A DNA stretch of 64,000 nucleotides from NCBI RefSeq assembly GCF_008831285.2, contig NC_045142.1:7166713-7230712 (forward strand), read 5' to 3'. The notes under the pieces are model-generated. The model was not told the origin of the DNA. It was given only the letters and a program-made list of their open reading frames with translations, and searched no databases. The position numbers and the translations under genes are program-made. Below are positions 36,961 to 48,385 of this stretch, piece by piece; positions within the stretch are counted from its first letter, which is position 1, and each line of letters begins with the position of its first letter. Source of the stretch: Nymphaea colorata (Eukaryota > Streptophyta > Magnoliopsida > Nymphaeales > Nymphaeaceae).

Positions 36961-37700
36961 CGCCTGGGCCATGGCCCCACTCCAATGAAAATGAAAAAAA
37001 AAAATTCAAAACATTAAAATTTTCTAGTTTGGCCGTCTAGTATTTGGATTTGGGTTTAGTTTAGCCCCACCTAGATCCAACCCACAAAACCCAGCCTGCC
37101 TCCTTTCATTTGCCTTATTCCAAAACCTGGTTTTTGAAAGGGAAAAAACAGAGGATGAGACACAAAGAGAGGGAGATAGAGAATGAAAAGAGTGAGAAAG
37201 TGAGTAAGAGAGACGGAGAGAGCAGGGCTGCAGGAGGAAGGAGGTCAGAAGAGGAGAGGAGAGAGAAAAACGTGAGGAAAAAGAAGGTCACAAAGGCACA
37301 CAGAAGCAGTGGATAAAATAGTTTGAGATTTTCAATTTTCTCTTTTGATCTTTAATTTTTTTTTTTTTTTTGTATTAATGGTTTGGAGAATTAGCTTGCC
37401 ATTGGAATTATGGGATTCGAGCTTTTAATAATTCATAGCATGAGATTTACCGGGACTCCGGTGGATGAGTTTCGTGCATGATGGCCAGACTGTTACTCTT
37501 GCGGACCCATAGTTGGTGTATGGTTTTAGGTTGGCGAAAAGGAAAAAATATCTCAGATAATTTGGAAGGGACACAAAAAAAAATTCGAATTTATTTGTGT
37601 TTATGTGACTTGTGTTTGTGTGTCTCCTATTAGTGAATATGATCACAGCGTCAATTATGCAACGAAAGCTTGTAGCCTCCTTGCAGTGGCTGAACCAATT
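36961..37700. other. non-coding spacer with purine-rich tract
   Basis: A GA-rich stretch at 37130-37300 yields a low-complexity charged frame. I do not regard it as a gene. Confidence 0.4.
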
Positions 37701-38471
37701 CTAAAAGTTGTAAAAGAATTGTATCGAGTACAGCCAATACACGCAACTCCACTAATGGTTGGGCCAAAGTAGACATAGCTTACTTGAAATCGACAAAGTC
37801 CCCAAACTAAACCTGTTTTATCCCCTGTTCATTTCTGTTTTTATGTTGACAACATTGATAGCTACGATTGATTCTATAAGGATTCCATACTTTTAGCTAT
37901 TTAAGTAAGCCTGTTGCCTTTTTGTGAATACATCTCTAGTCCTTTCTCCACAAGCTTTCGTTTCACTCAGCAGTTAGAGGTTTCAATACAGAACTTTTTG
38001 GTTGAAGAAGACGTCATGATACCTAAATCTTCACTGACCAGTCGTGAAATTTCAAATTTCAATTTTTTAAATGTCCGTGACAATCTAATGCACAAAAAGG
38101 CGTATTAAGAATTAGCAACAAAACAAATTTTTTAATCTTATATATTTGCTTTGTTCTATTGGAGATTTTACTGCAGCAAAAGCGATTGCGGATCACAGTC
38201 ATTTACCGTGTGGGATCCAGAAAGAAAAGAAAGAGTAAAAAAAAAGGAAAAAGAGAAGGCATAAGATAAAAAAAGACTGAAAAGGGGAAAGGAGAAGCGA
38301 TGAACGTATAGACACATAGATGCCAGAGGAAGACCGAAAAGGGAAAAGGAGAAGCATCTTCCTCCTTGTGTTAATTATTCACACAAACAATGTTGTTCCT
38401 CTAGCCCTCCCCACTCAGAGATGTCATCAAGAGAGTTTTTTCATCCATTTGCCCACAAAAAAAATTATAAA

Positions 38472-38880
38472 GTATATAAACTATAAACAGAAAGCACATA
38501 CATTTTGTTTCATGTTACACCAAGATCAACGTCTTCCTGCTTACTTTGTGACTTGACCATTGACATTGCACAAAATAGTGTGTCTTTGATATAGTTCCTA
38601 AAGGTTACGTCGATGTTTGTGTGAACAATTAATACAAGGAGAAAGATGTGAACCTGCTTCTCCTTTTCCCTTTTCGGCCTTTTTCCGAAAAGGGAAAAGG
38701 AGAAGCAGGTTCACATCTTTCTTTCATCCATTTGCCCACAAATTGTAAAGTATAAATAGAAAGCACATACATTTTGTTTCATGTTACATCAAGATCGACA
38801 TCTTCCTGCTTACTTTGAGACTTGACAGTTGACATTGCACAAAATAGTGTGTCTTTGAGATGTTTGTGTGAAGAATTAAT
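38472..38880. repeat. direct repeat pair inside the foldback loop
   Basis: GAAAGCACATACATTTTGTT starts two similar blocks, at about 38491 and 38759. Each continues through TCTTCCTGCTTACTTTG and CATTGCACAAAATAGTGTGT. The hairpin lies between them. Confidence 0.8.
38642..38720. repeat. perfect 36-bp stem, 7-nt loop hairpin
   Basis: Left arm 38642-38677 and right arm 38685-38720 are exact reverse complements around the loop CCTTTTT. The arm starts AAAGATGTGAACCTGC. It lies within the loop of the larger foldback but is not centred on it. Confidence 0.95.
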
Positions 38881-39822
38881 AGTGCATCGCTTCTCCTTTT
38901 CCCTTTTCGGTCTTTTTCGTGCTCTGCCTTCTCTTTTTCCTTTTTTTTACTCTTTCTTTTCTTTCTGGATCCCACATGATAAATGACTGTGATTCCCGAT
39001 CTCGCTTTCGTTGCGGTAAATTCTCCAATAGAACAAGCAAATATATAAGATTAAAAAAATTCGTTTTGTTGCTAATTCTTAATATGCCTTTTTTGTGCAT
39101 TAGATTGTCACGGACATTTAAAAAATTGAAAGTTGAGATTTCACGACTGGTCGGTGAAGATTTAGGTATCTCGACGTCTCCTTCAACCTAAAAGTTCTGG
39201 ATTGAAACCTCTAACTGCTGAGTGAAACAAAAGCTTGCCGGAGAAAGGACTAAAGATATATTCGCAGAAGGGCAACAGGCTTACTTAAATAGCTAAAATT
39301 ATAGTATCCTTATAGAATCAAACGTAGCTATCAATGTTCTCAACATAAAAAAAAAAATGAAAAGGGGATAAAGCAGGTTTAGTTTGGGGACTTTGTTGAT
39401 TTCAAATAAGCTACGTCTACTTTGGCGCAACCATTACTGCAGTTGCTTGTATTGGCTGTACTCGATACAATTCTTTTACAACTTTTAGGGGCCGTTTGAT
39501 CGCGTAGAAATCTACTGTAGCAAGAGGAAGAAAGAGGGGGACGACAGCTCTTCGGGAGCAGCTTTTCCGCAGCAGCAAAACGGAAGCAAGGCAGCTGCGT
39601 CTTCTTCAGCGGGACGAGCATGTTTGCTTCTCGACCATCGCCTCTCTCTCTTCCCATCTTTCTGTTGCTTTTTATCTCTTTCTCCATCTTCCTGCCTCTC
39701 TCCCCCTCTTCTTTTTTCTCCTTGTACCTCTCACCGTCTCACAACGACCATGTGTCGCTGCGGGGTTGAGCAGCCAGCGAGCTCTTCTTCATCAACAGGA
39801 AGCTCCTTCACATTGGCTTTGG

Positions 39823-40155
39823 TGTTGGCGTACTACATTCAACTTTCTCTAACAACTATATATAGAAAAACAAAAACTTGATCCTCACGCTAATAACCGC
39901 TGGTCATTCCATGATCTCCTCCATTTCTGCCCTCAAGTCTCGCACTATTTTCTCCATCACCCATGATCTTGGGAACCACACACACATTCACAAGTTCTCC
40001 TCACGTCTTCACTTTTCACTCCCACCAATTTCTCAATTCTTCTTTAACTATACATGATTTGAAACCGATGGAACTCACGTACCCACGAGCTCCTTCACGC
40101 ACTCACACTTACACACGTTCCCATGAGTTCCTCCACAACAGGAGTTAGAGCAACA
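39823..40155 (-). repeat. 3' LTR of copia B (333 bp)
   Basis: On the + strand runs from TGTTGGCGTACTACATTC to GAGTTAGAGCAACA. Same length as the partner at 44354-44686. The internal TATATATAG may be the LTR's TATA region, but on the coding - strand this is inference. Confidence 0.95.
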
Positions 40156-40166
40156 TTCTCCCCCCT
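40156..40166 (-). other. polypurine tract of copia B
   Basis: Read on the - strand as AGGGGGGAGAA immediately before the 3' LTR, a strong plus-strand primer site. Confidence 0.85.
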
Positions 40167-40521
40167 AATCCTGGTGTGGCTCGAGATCTCGAACACCTAG
40201 CAAGTGTCGCATTGTTGCCAACCTTGTCATTGGCAACACCTTCGTCAACAGATCAGCTTGTTGCTCATCTGTTCGCACAAAATCCACAATAATTTGTCCT
40301 CTTTCAACACATTTACGTATGAAATGGAACTTTGTGTCGATGTGTTTGCTACGTCCATGAAAAACTGGGTTCTTTGTTAATAAGATTGCAGACTTATTAT
40401 CCACATATAACTTTACCACCTGCAGCTCTTTTCCAACTAGCTTAGCCAGTAGTCCTCTGAGCCAGAGTGCCTGACATGTTGTCGTAGTTGCTGCCATGAA
40501 CTCAGCTTCGCACGAAGACAA
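40165..40521 (-). pseudogene. copia B RNase H domain, C-terminal end of pol
   Basis: Open for 118 codons. Starts with the SSCEAEFMAA block and contains LYVDNKSAI and KHIDTKFHFIR, the canonical C-terminal RNase H motifs of copia. It ends with DLLTKVLP and the terminal stop just before the PPT. The upstream join to RT is interrupted, so this is part of a dead polyprotein although this segment is itself intact. Confidence 0.85.
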
Positions 40522-40627
40522 AGTAACGGTCTTCTGCTTCTGCGAGTTCCATGAGACTAGGCTTTCATTTACTTAGAATGTCATGCCTCCGGTGCTTTTC
40601 CGGTCATCGACGTCGCCCGCCAAGTCA

Positions 40628-41625
40628 CTATCTGTGAACCCGACAATCACCTCTTCTCCCCTTCCTCTGGTGTATACGAGACCGAAGTGCCTTGTGGTGC
40701 ATCACTGTCGGTCTCTCCATGAATCTACTAGCTACACTGACGGCATACGAAAGATCTGGTCTTGTGTAGAGAAGATACCTCAGACATCCGATGAGTCGTC
40801 GATACTCTGTTGCATCCACTGGCTGTCCTTCGGGATCCTTGTGCAGTTGCGACCTTGGTTCCATGGGAAGTTTTGTGGGATTACAATCAAGCATACCAAA
40901 TTGCATTAACACCTTCTTGACATAGGTTGTTTGCTTGATCTGGATACCGTCTTCACCTTGTGCGACCTCAGTCCCAAGGTAATAGGTGAGCAAGTCGAGG
41001 TCGCTCATCTCAAACTCAGCCATCATCTACTGCTTGAATGCAGCGATCGCCTCCGCATCCTCCCCTATTACAATTATATCATCAACATAAACTCCAACAA
41101 TGACATTGGCGCGGTTTCTTCCCCTCGTATACATGGCTTGTTCCAGCGCGCACTTTGAGAACCCAAGGTGCTTCAGGCTTCGATCCAGCCCCGTGTTCCA
41201 AGCACGAGGTGCTTGTCGGAGACCGTACAATGCCTTGTTTAGAGCACCATATGCTCATTATTCTTCACAGTGAAACCTTCTGGCTGGGCTACATAGACCT
41301 CCTCCTCAAGTTCGACATTGAGGAATGCTGATTTGACATCAAGGTGATGGAGTTGCCACCCACGGCTGGCTGCGACGACAATGATGACTCGTACGGTGTC
41401 GAGCCTAGCGACTGTCGCAAACACCTCCTCGAAGTCGATCCCTTGCCGCTGGACATAGCCTTTCACTACTAATCGTGCCTTGTACTTGATCACCTCTCCG
41501 TCTGAGTTTTTCTTCAATTTGAACGCCCATTTGAGTCTGATTGCTTTGGTTCTGGCTGGTAGGGTTGTCAACGTCCAGGTCAAGTTTTTTTCAATGGACT
41601 CAATCTCCTTGGCCATTGCTTCCAC
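40628..41625 (-). pseudogene. copia B reverse transcriptase, three broken frames
   Basis: Segments 41625-41239, 41230-41027 and 41026-40628 make up the RT domain. The first carries TWTLTTLPA and [10 protein letters not shown], followed by [21 protein letters not shown] and LDVKSAFLN. The second has MYGLRQAPRAWN and catalytic YVDD (41078-41089). The third has the LLTYYLG and YRRLIGCLRYL blocks. A short frame break lies between the first two and a stop between the second and third. Confidence 0.85.
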
Positions 41626-43062
41626 CTATGCTGGCTGATCAGCTGCCTCTTGGTAACATGACGGCTCCTCTGTTGCCACAAGCATGGCCTCTTCTTCGAT
41701 GTCTTGATCGTCAAGCTCGACGCGCTGAACGTCTCTCATGATATCTTCGATATGTCTATATTGAACGGGTCCGTCTTTACTGTCCTCCATTTCTAAGGCT
41801 GTGACATTTTCATCTGCTAGCAATTTCCGAGCTGGCGTCATTGTTGGTGTTGCTTCGCCACCCAGCGGTGTCGATGAAGAAGCCGATTCACCTAGCTCCA
41901 TGGACACCAACCTTCCTGCTTGTCCACCTATAACTAAGTTGCCTATTGCCGACTCAATATTAGACTCCTCCTCAACAGTGAAATTCGACGATTCACTGCC
42001 TCCTGCATCCATGTTTCAATTCTACATTAGTTTTTCTTCAAATTTAGCATCACGACTTACATGGATTTATTCATGCCGTGGATCGAATAGTCGGTGTGCC
42101 TTGCAGCCATCCTCGATGCCGAGATACACCATTGGCTGGCTGCGATCATCAAGCTTATTGATGTATGGCGTCGTCACCATGGCATGCGCTATGCAGCCCA
42201 ACAATGGAAGATGCACAAGATTCGGCTTCCTACGACTCCAAGCTTCATACGGGGTGTGCTCGCCCATGGCCTTCGTAGGCAAGTAGTTTAGCAGGTAGAC
42301 TGCGTGTCGTACTGCCTCTCCCCAAAATCTTCCTGGCATGCTCATGCTCTTGAGTAGAGTTCTTGCCATTGCCATCAGCGTCCTGTTCCTCCTCTCCACC
42401 ACACTGTTTTGTTGTGGTGAGTATGGCGCAGTGAGGTGCCGCGCAATGTCTGCCTGTTCACACACATTGGCGAACTCGAGAGAGAGGAACTTGCCACCCC
42501 GATTGGTCCGGAGCGTCATGCGTTCTCGACCAGCACCTTGATCCTCATAAACGTCGAGCATGCCTGGTCTTTTGTTCTGATCACGCACAACCACATCCAA
42601 CGAATGAAGTCATCAACAATTAATAAGAAACAACTATTACGGCAGGGGTGGGTGGCGTGATCAGGTTGCAAAGATCAGCGTTCAAGAGTTCGAGTGGCTC
42701 CTTCGCTCGATAGTTGGCTGCCAACGGGAACGGTTGTCTCGTCTGCTTCGCCACCAAACACTCCTGACATAACTGAGCGGGATGAGTGATCGGCGGTATT
42801 CCGGTTGCCATCTTCCTGTTTACAAGCATCTTCATTGCTTGAAAGTTGACATGGTGAGACGAGCATGTCACAACCATGCCGGATCCTCGAGATTTGCCAG
42901 GAGACACATTGGCCTTGCAATATGCAGTTCGATGCGATAGAGACGATTTGGCGTGCGTTTCACCTTCATGATCAACTGCCATGGATTTTTGACGAACACC
43001 TCCAGTTTGTCCTCATCCATAACCACCTTGTGGCCTGCCTTAGTGAGTTGCCCGAGACTCAC
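41626..43062 (-). pseudogene. copia B integrase region, frameshifted
   Basis: Gag-pre-integrase sequence (SLGQLTKAGHKVV) opens at 43062, then broken frames lead into integrase. The segment 42600-42067 keeps RHLTAPYSPQQNSVVERRN and the region up to YLGIEDGCKAHRLF. Relative to 50872-52720 this copy has lost bases around 42515-42530, damaging the second catalytic aspartate region, and reads TNRGGKF where the other reads TDRGNEF. The acidic linker frame 42012-41626 joins integrase to RT. Confidence 0.8.
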
Positions 43063-43443
43063 GATATTGCAGCGAAGCCTTGGAATATAATATACTTCCT
43101 AGAGCAGCCATTGATCATCATTTTTGCATCTAAATAGATGATCAGCACTGATGAGCCATTGCCAAACTTCACCTTGTCGGTGATTGCCTCATCCAGCTCC
43201 CGAAACCTAACCTTGTCTATGGTCATGTGGTTGCTGGCGCTGTTTTCCAGGTAACAGGCATTAGTAGTTTTCATGACCTGCTCGGTCCCGTGCAGTTCCG
43301 GCCATACTTGCTCCTCATTCAGCAGAACGACATCCTGCCGATCTTGCCATTCTGGTGGTTCAAGTGCTGCGGACACCACTTCTTCCAAGTTCAGTGTCAT
43401 CAGCTTGTGTAAGATGTGCCTCCTCCTTCCTTTTGGGAGCCTT

Positions 43444-43485
43444 ACACCAGTTCATGTAATGCCTCAATTCTTGGCAATTGAAGCA
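43444..43485 (-). other. CCHC zinc knuckle of copia B gag
   Basis: Spacing CX2CX4HX4C is complete in one frame (CFNCQELRHYMNWC), marking the nucleocapsid end of gag. Confidence 0.8.
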
Positions 43486-43662
43486 ACGGATATGACTTTT
43501 GTCACGACCACCACCCCCAGAGCCACCTGCTCTATCATTGAGTGGGAAGTCGCCGCGTCCGCGTCCACCTCGGCTGCGAACCGCTCCTTCCCCGTGAGTC
43601 CTCTCCTTTCAGGTCAATGATGGGTCGCGGCCGCTTCTCTTCTGTTGTGCCTCCCACTCGGC

Positions 43663-44304
43663 CTAAGTGAGAAGTAGTTGAACATCTCCGTTGCCACCGG
43701 TACCGAATGCTCGGGGACGCGAGCGTTCTTCATAGGTCTTGAGTCGTCCCACGGCCTCTTCAAACAACATTGTGTTGAGGTCACAAAACTGCTCTATGCC
43801 GGCGATTATGCTGAGAAACCGATTTGGAACAGTGTCAAACAGCTTCTTCACCAGGGCGGCGTCACTTAGGGTTCCCCCCAAGTTGGCATATTTGACGGAC
43901 ATTCAAGTGAGTCTGCCCGCATATTGATCCAACGTCTCTCCTTCCTGCATTCGCATGGCGTCAAAGTCGCTCTTCAATGTTTGTAAGCACGCATTCCTCA
44001 CACAATCTGCCCCGACGAATCTCTTCTTGAGGCAATCCCAGACCTCCTTCGTTGTCGCCTTCTTTGCCACCTGCATTAGGAGATCCTCCGGGAGAGCTTG
44101 GAGAAGATGCGACCTTACCTTCTTGTCCTTCCTCGTGTCGACAGCCACACCGGCCGTCGGCTCAACAGACTCCCAGACGCCTTGATCTTCCATCATGGCC
44201 TGGACCCTAATCACCCAGCTGGTGTAGTTGGTCGCCGTGAGCAGCGGGTATTAGAGCGTCCCACTTCCGATCTCCTGCGTTGCCTCGTTTGTGATGATCG
44301 ACAT
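43663..44304 (-). pseudogene. copia B gag
   Basis: The ATG at 44304 opens MSIITNEATQEIGSG. An in-frame TAA follows at codon 18, after which the same frame gives YPLLTATNYTSWVIRVQAMM, the conserved copia gag opening. The helical gag core continues to 43903 (QALPEDLL, WDCLKKRFVGAD), a stop occurs there, and the frame goes on from 43902 to 43663 (LVKKLFDTVPNRF, FEEAVGRLKTYEER). Two stops therefore inactivate an otherwise recognisable gag. Confidence 0.85.
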
Positions 44305-44339
44305 CGGCTTGAATCAAAGGAGCTTTGGCATACAACCTA

Positions 44340-44351
44340 GCTCTAATACCA
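44340..44351 (-). other. primer binding site of copia B (initiator Met tRNA)
   Basis: Read on the - strand as TGGTATTAGAGC two bases after the 5' LTR, one mismatch from the complement of the initiator Met tRNA 3' end. Confidence 0.85.
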
Positions 44352-44353
44352 AA

Positions 44354-44686
44354 TGTTGGTGTACTACATTCAACTTTCTCTAGCAACTATATATAGAAAA
44401 ACAAAAACTTGATCCTCACGCTAATAACTGCTGGTCATTCCATGATCTCCTCAATTTCAACCCTCAAGTCTCGCACCATTTTCTCCATCACCCATGATCT
44501 TGGGAACCGCACACACATTCACAAGTTCTCCTCACGTTCTCATTTTTCACTCCCACCAATTTCTCAATTCTTCTTTAACTACTCATGATTTGGAACCAAT
44601 GGAACTCACGTACCCACGAGCTCCTTCACGCACTCACACTTACACACGTTCCCATGAGCTCCTCCACAACAAGAGTTAGAGCAACA
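44354..44686 (-). repeat. 5' LTR of copia B (333 bp)
   Basis: On the + strand runs from TGTTGGTGTACTACATTC to GAGTTAGAGCAACA. No indels relative to the partner LTR. Confidence 0.95.
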
Positions 44687-44691
44687 TTTGG

Positions 44692-47100
44692 TACGAACCT
44701 TAATTCAATGTCTCATTCCCTGGCCCCTCTCTTTCTCTCTCTCAATCGTTTTCTCCAGCCCTGTATTTTTCCTCATTCCGGTCACAGCTTTATTGGTGCT
44801 CTGTTCAGGACGAGCGATTGGCGTACGATTCTTCTTCAACAGTAACTCTGCTACCGAAAATACGATAAAATGAACCTTCCTTCCCCTCCTTACATCTCAT
44901 GTTCACCGGCCCTTTGTTTTCTCTCTTCTCGCAGTGGTTTAGCCTTGTTTTAATCACTTCACCTGAGGGTAGTTTGATAAGCCGATATTTATGTCTGCCT
45001 CCTTTTTGCCATCGTATCTATTTGACTTGTTCTTTTTTGGCTTGTTGGTGTTCATCTGCTGTCTGATTGATAGACTACTTGAGGTTTTCCCTGCCTTTTT
45101 TTCGCTGCACATACTGGTTAGGTCATATGGTAAACTCTTAAAGGGTCCAAGTTATTCTTAAGCAAACACTTACATATGTAGAGAATGAAACAAAATTGAG
45201 AAACTGAAAGTTATCCACGCTAGATTGTCTCAGTTTGTCCGGTTATGTGCAATTAATATTGAATATACAAAAGATGGTGGTATTAGTACGTGAGGGGTGA
45301 AGTTACCCCCTTCCTTTTGCTTTCATTCATAGCGAATCCCAACGCTAAAGATACCCGTTTCCTCCCATGGCCTTTTCCTTGGCACACTGTCTAGAACGCC
45401 CCTTCTCTCCTCTTGCTTTTCTATCCTCCACATGATGCTCACAGGATCGCAGGTTGGTCCTCTCTCTTCTTCTTCTTTCCAGCCATTGCAGTTTGGTGGC
45501 ATTTCCTTCTCTTTTTTGGTTGGTAGTCTGCGACACTCCTTTGGTGATTCCTGCATGCATAGTTGTGGTTGTTGTCTTGCTTTTCTTTTCTTTTTCTCTG
45601 GTTTTAAATGGTTCAGAATGGTGGTCTGTCCTTTCTGTGTGTTTCCCGTCACCGGCATCTCTTTCTCTATTGCTAGATGGGGCAATGATGGTGATCTAAT
45701 TGCTTTGATATTTATGATTATTGGGTGGCTCCATGAGGTATCTAAACTGTTCTAGCTGTACACGACTATCACTCTCCAACTTGGAGTTGTGAACTATAAT
45801 TTCCCAGTATTGCTTCCACGAATCTACGATCAAATTGCTTATTAACAAATAGTCACTTATCTGACATCTTATGGGAAGTTTGATTGTACAATACTGTTCA
45901 GAAGCAAGTATTCTTTTACATAGAAATAATGCATACCAATTGTTACCTATTAGTGAGTAGGCTTTTAATTTGATGAAATGCTGCCAATGCTATCCTGTAT
46001 ATTCGTCTCTATCCTAGTAGTACTGTATTTTCTATTTGCATTGTTAAATTTTACTAGAATTTGGATATTTTGAATCCACAATGCGAAGAAGGCAAAAAGT
46101 TGGTTCAACAGTTAAAGAGAATGCAGTTGAATACCTAATATATTTCATTTTTCGCAAACTGTTTTGCTATCAATAAGCACTTCTAGTGATTTCGAAGTTT
46201 GCTCACTTTATAAGATAAATCACATATCTATGATCAGTTGTTTTATGGTATATGACTTTTAGCGAGATTCTTGTATCTACTTACTATTCATGCATACTAT
46301 CTTCTTGGAATTGTATTGTAGTAGTTATGAAAGGATCAAGCAACTTCTTAGTTGACAAGTGAATATTGGGACTGCCTCAATATGGAGACTGATTTGGTGT
46401 TTAAACCAATTAGAACCTTGCCCTTCCAAATGTCACCAAACTATTTATTAGTTATCAAATTAAGAAACAGGTTTAAAGAAAATTTGTTTCAGTTACACAC
46501 ATCAAAATGAGAATGGGAAAGATCTTTTCCATTTCTTTATTCCTGGAAACTTATTTCTAACTCCATGTTTCCAATGCATCAAACGGCCCCATGGTGAAGA
46601 AACTTTTAAAAGAAAATTTTAGCTCACAAGCTTAATTTTTTTTTAAAAATAAGTGTTCATTATATATTTTAAACCATTTTACTTGTTTCTTTTTGTCATT
46701 TTAAATGGCTGTGCATCCTGCCATCCCGGTACTGAGTCTTAGCCGTTGCATGGTTCAGTTTTATGCACTACTCATATATGAACCCCATTTCTGATACCTT
46801 TAGTCCAGTTTTCAAGTCGACTACCATTTCAAACTATCTAATCCATTGTAACTGGTAATAAATGGCAAGTCTGGCAATTTCATGTGGCATTGGTTTTCTA
46901 AACAACATACCACACTGAAAAGAAATAGTTATTATGCAGTACATCTCACCTAGACTATGTTTTTAAACTGCACAAGGCCCAAGGCTCTCTACAAGCTCCT
47001 CATGCTTAGTATTAACATCTTAGCCATGTTTTACAGGCAATGGGTTTCCACAACTTATGCATTGACACCTCCTTGTTTACACAGTCTTAGCCGCCATCCC
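44692..47100. other. non-coding stretch
   Basis: Nothing recognised. The open frames at 45323-45755 on both strands have no domain I know. At 46577-46590 the sequence ATCAAACGGCCCC mirrors the GGGGCCGTTTGAT at 39488, a possible old inverted-repeat pair around copia B. Confidence 0.4.
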
Positions 47101-47124
47101 ACCATCCCGGTACACAGTTGGACA

Positions 47125-47705
47125 TGTGATCGGTAGCAGTGTTGTTCTACGAACTAAAGGGGTTGTATCTGTTTCACGTTATTAAGTTGGTCCGAGCTCT
47201 CCTAGCTTGCCATGTGATCATGGTCCAAAGAACTAAATGGGTTGAATCTTTCACATTATCAACTTGGTCACAAATTGTTTTCCAACTCACAAGATATTGC
47301 AAGAGCACTCCAATTCGGGTCAGTCTCGGTGAGTTCTGACCCAGGTCATTTGGTACACAAGGCTTATATATATATGATATTGAACACTCGTTTGATATGA
47401 CCACCTCCATTGATTAGCTAGGGGTTCCATTTAGCGCATAATGCAAAGCTTCATTTGATTTGTGCTGTACTGGTGCTGGGTTTGGAAGCGGTTGGCCTGA
47501 CTGAACCCAGCCCGAAATGTGAAAACGTGGGCTTGGATCTGGCTCGCCTCAAGCTTGAACCAGGCCCAAAGAGCAAGGATTAAAGCCAGAGTGAATAGGC
47601 GTTATCAAGTAACCTGACCCAAAATGTTTTTCTATTGATCAGCAGCTTGCAAAAATCACCAAGCTGTCAAATTAATGGTGGATAAAATTTGCCCCACAAT
47701 CAGTG
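47125..47705. repeat. shared repeat block R26, second copy
   Basis: Matches the NPF intron 2 block at 26725-27195. This copy has a GC-rich insertion (about 47470-47600) with GGCCTGACTGAACCCAGCCC wording between the two shared halves. Confidence 0.75.
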
Positions 47706-48385
47706 AATGCAGGTTTTTTTGTAGTGCATGCACAAGACAAAGTAGAGTCTCCATTATTTTTCCTTACTGAAAACTAGAGATCTGCTCAATTTCTATTGAC
47801 TGTAACCCTAGTTATTTCTCATAAGCTAGTACCAGTTCACTTTAACCATTTGTTTTTCTGCAAATAAAGTATGCACCTTACTATTGTACTCATCATATCC
47901 TAGAAACGTGGAATACAGTGGGTCCTTGGGAGTTGGGTCCCATTTGAAAGGTTCTCCCAAATCTTGTCCTTCTTTCTCTTGTCTTTCAAATTCGTAGTTG
48001 ACAGTATAATCCAGTCTGGGCATTCAAGAAGATGTTCAAGAAATATGCCTTCTAAATTTTGGAGAATACGGAGAACTTTCACCAATTGATTTTTGAAGTT
48101 CCTCAAGTAGGTTGGCATTGTAAATAAACGTTTTGATCGTCAATTTCTAGTGAATAGATGAATCTAATCAAGTGTCAAATTCCAGGAAGAATGAGAAGAT
48201 TACAAAAAATCATTAAGATGGTTGATGCTCACCTACTGTAAGGAGGAACATGATTGTTTGATGAAAAGTAGATTAAGAAATGCAAAGGGAGGTGTCTGTG
48301 CTTATTTCATGTCAGGTCTGGATCAGTTTGCGGATGGTGAATGCTCCATATGTTACTTTCATTTAGTGGGGGCTCATCCTCCAGC
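47703..48385. repeat. shared repeat block R36, uninterrupted copy
   Basis: Partner of 36020-36960 without the MITE. It sits directly after the R26 block. Confidence 0.75.

Larger units (their letters stand above)
37701..39488. mobile_element. 1.8-kb foldback element with about 600-bp inverted arms
   Basis: Left arm 37701 to about 38303 and right arm about 38883 to 39488 are reverse complements along nearly their full length. The outer end CTAAAAGTTGTAAAAGAATT is mirrored by AATTCTTTTACAACTTTTAG. Inner landmarks also pair: ACTCAGCAGTTAGAGGTTTC with its complement near 39215, and GGATCCAGAAAGAAAAGAAA with its complement near 38960. The 580-bp loop holds direct repeats and a perfect hairpin. 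No protein-coding frame and no clear target duplication; it resembles Foldback or long-TIR non-autonomous DNA elements. Confidence 0.8.
39823..44686 (-). mobile_element. full-length Ty1/copia retrotransposon B, - strand (4864 bp)
   Basis: Two 333-bp LTRs with TG..CA ends bound a complete set of landmarks read on the - strand: PBS, gag, CCHC knuckle, integrase, RT with YVDD, RNase H and PPT. The 5-bp target duplication TTTGG is perfect (39818-39822 and 44687-44691). The LTRs differ at about 17 of 333 sites by eye, roughly 95% identity, so the insertion is not recent. Stops and frameshifts in gag, protease, integrase and RT leave no functional polyprotein. Confidence 0.96.

Noticed and set aside
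37110-37316. Charged 68-codon frame rich in Lys, Arg and Glu
   Set aside because: Derived from a GA-rich low-complexity tract. No start context or homologous family is recognisable.
41541-42600. Plus-strand frames opposite copia B integrase/RT
   Set aside because: They are shadows of the - strand pol sequence, which carries the real motifs. The same shadows recur opposite copia A2.
45323-45755. Opposed frames of 107-120 codons
   Set aside because: Antisense to each other, compositionally biased and without recognised domains. Neither can be preferred.
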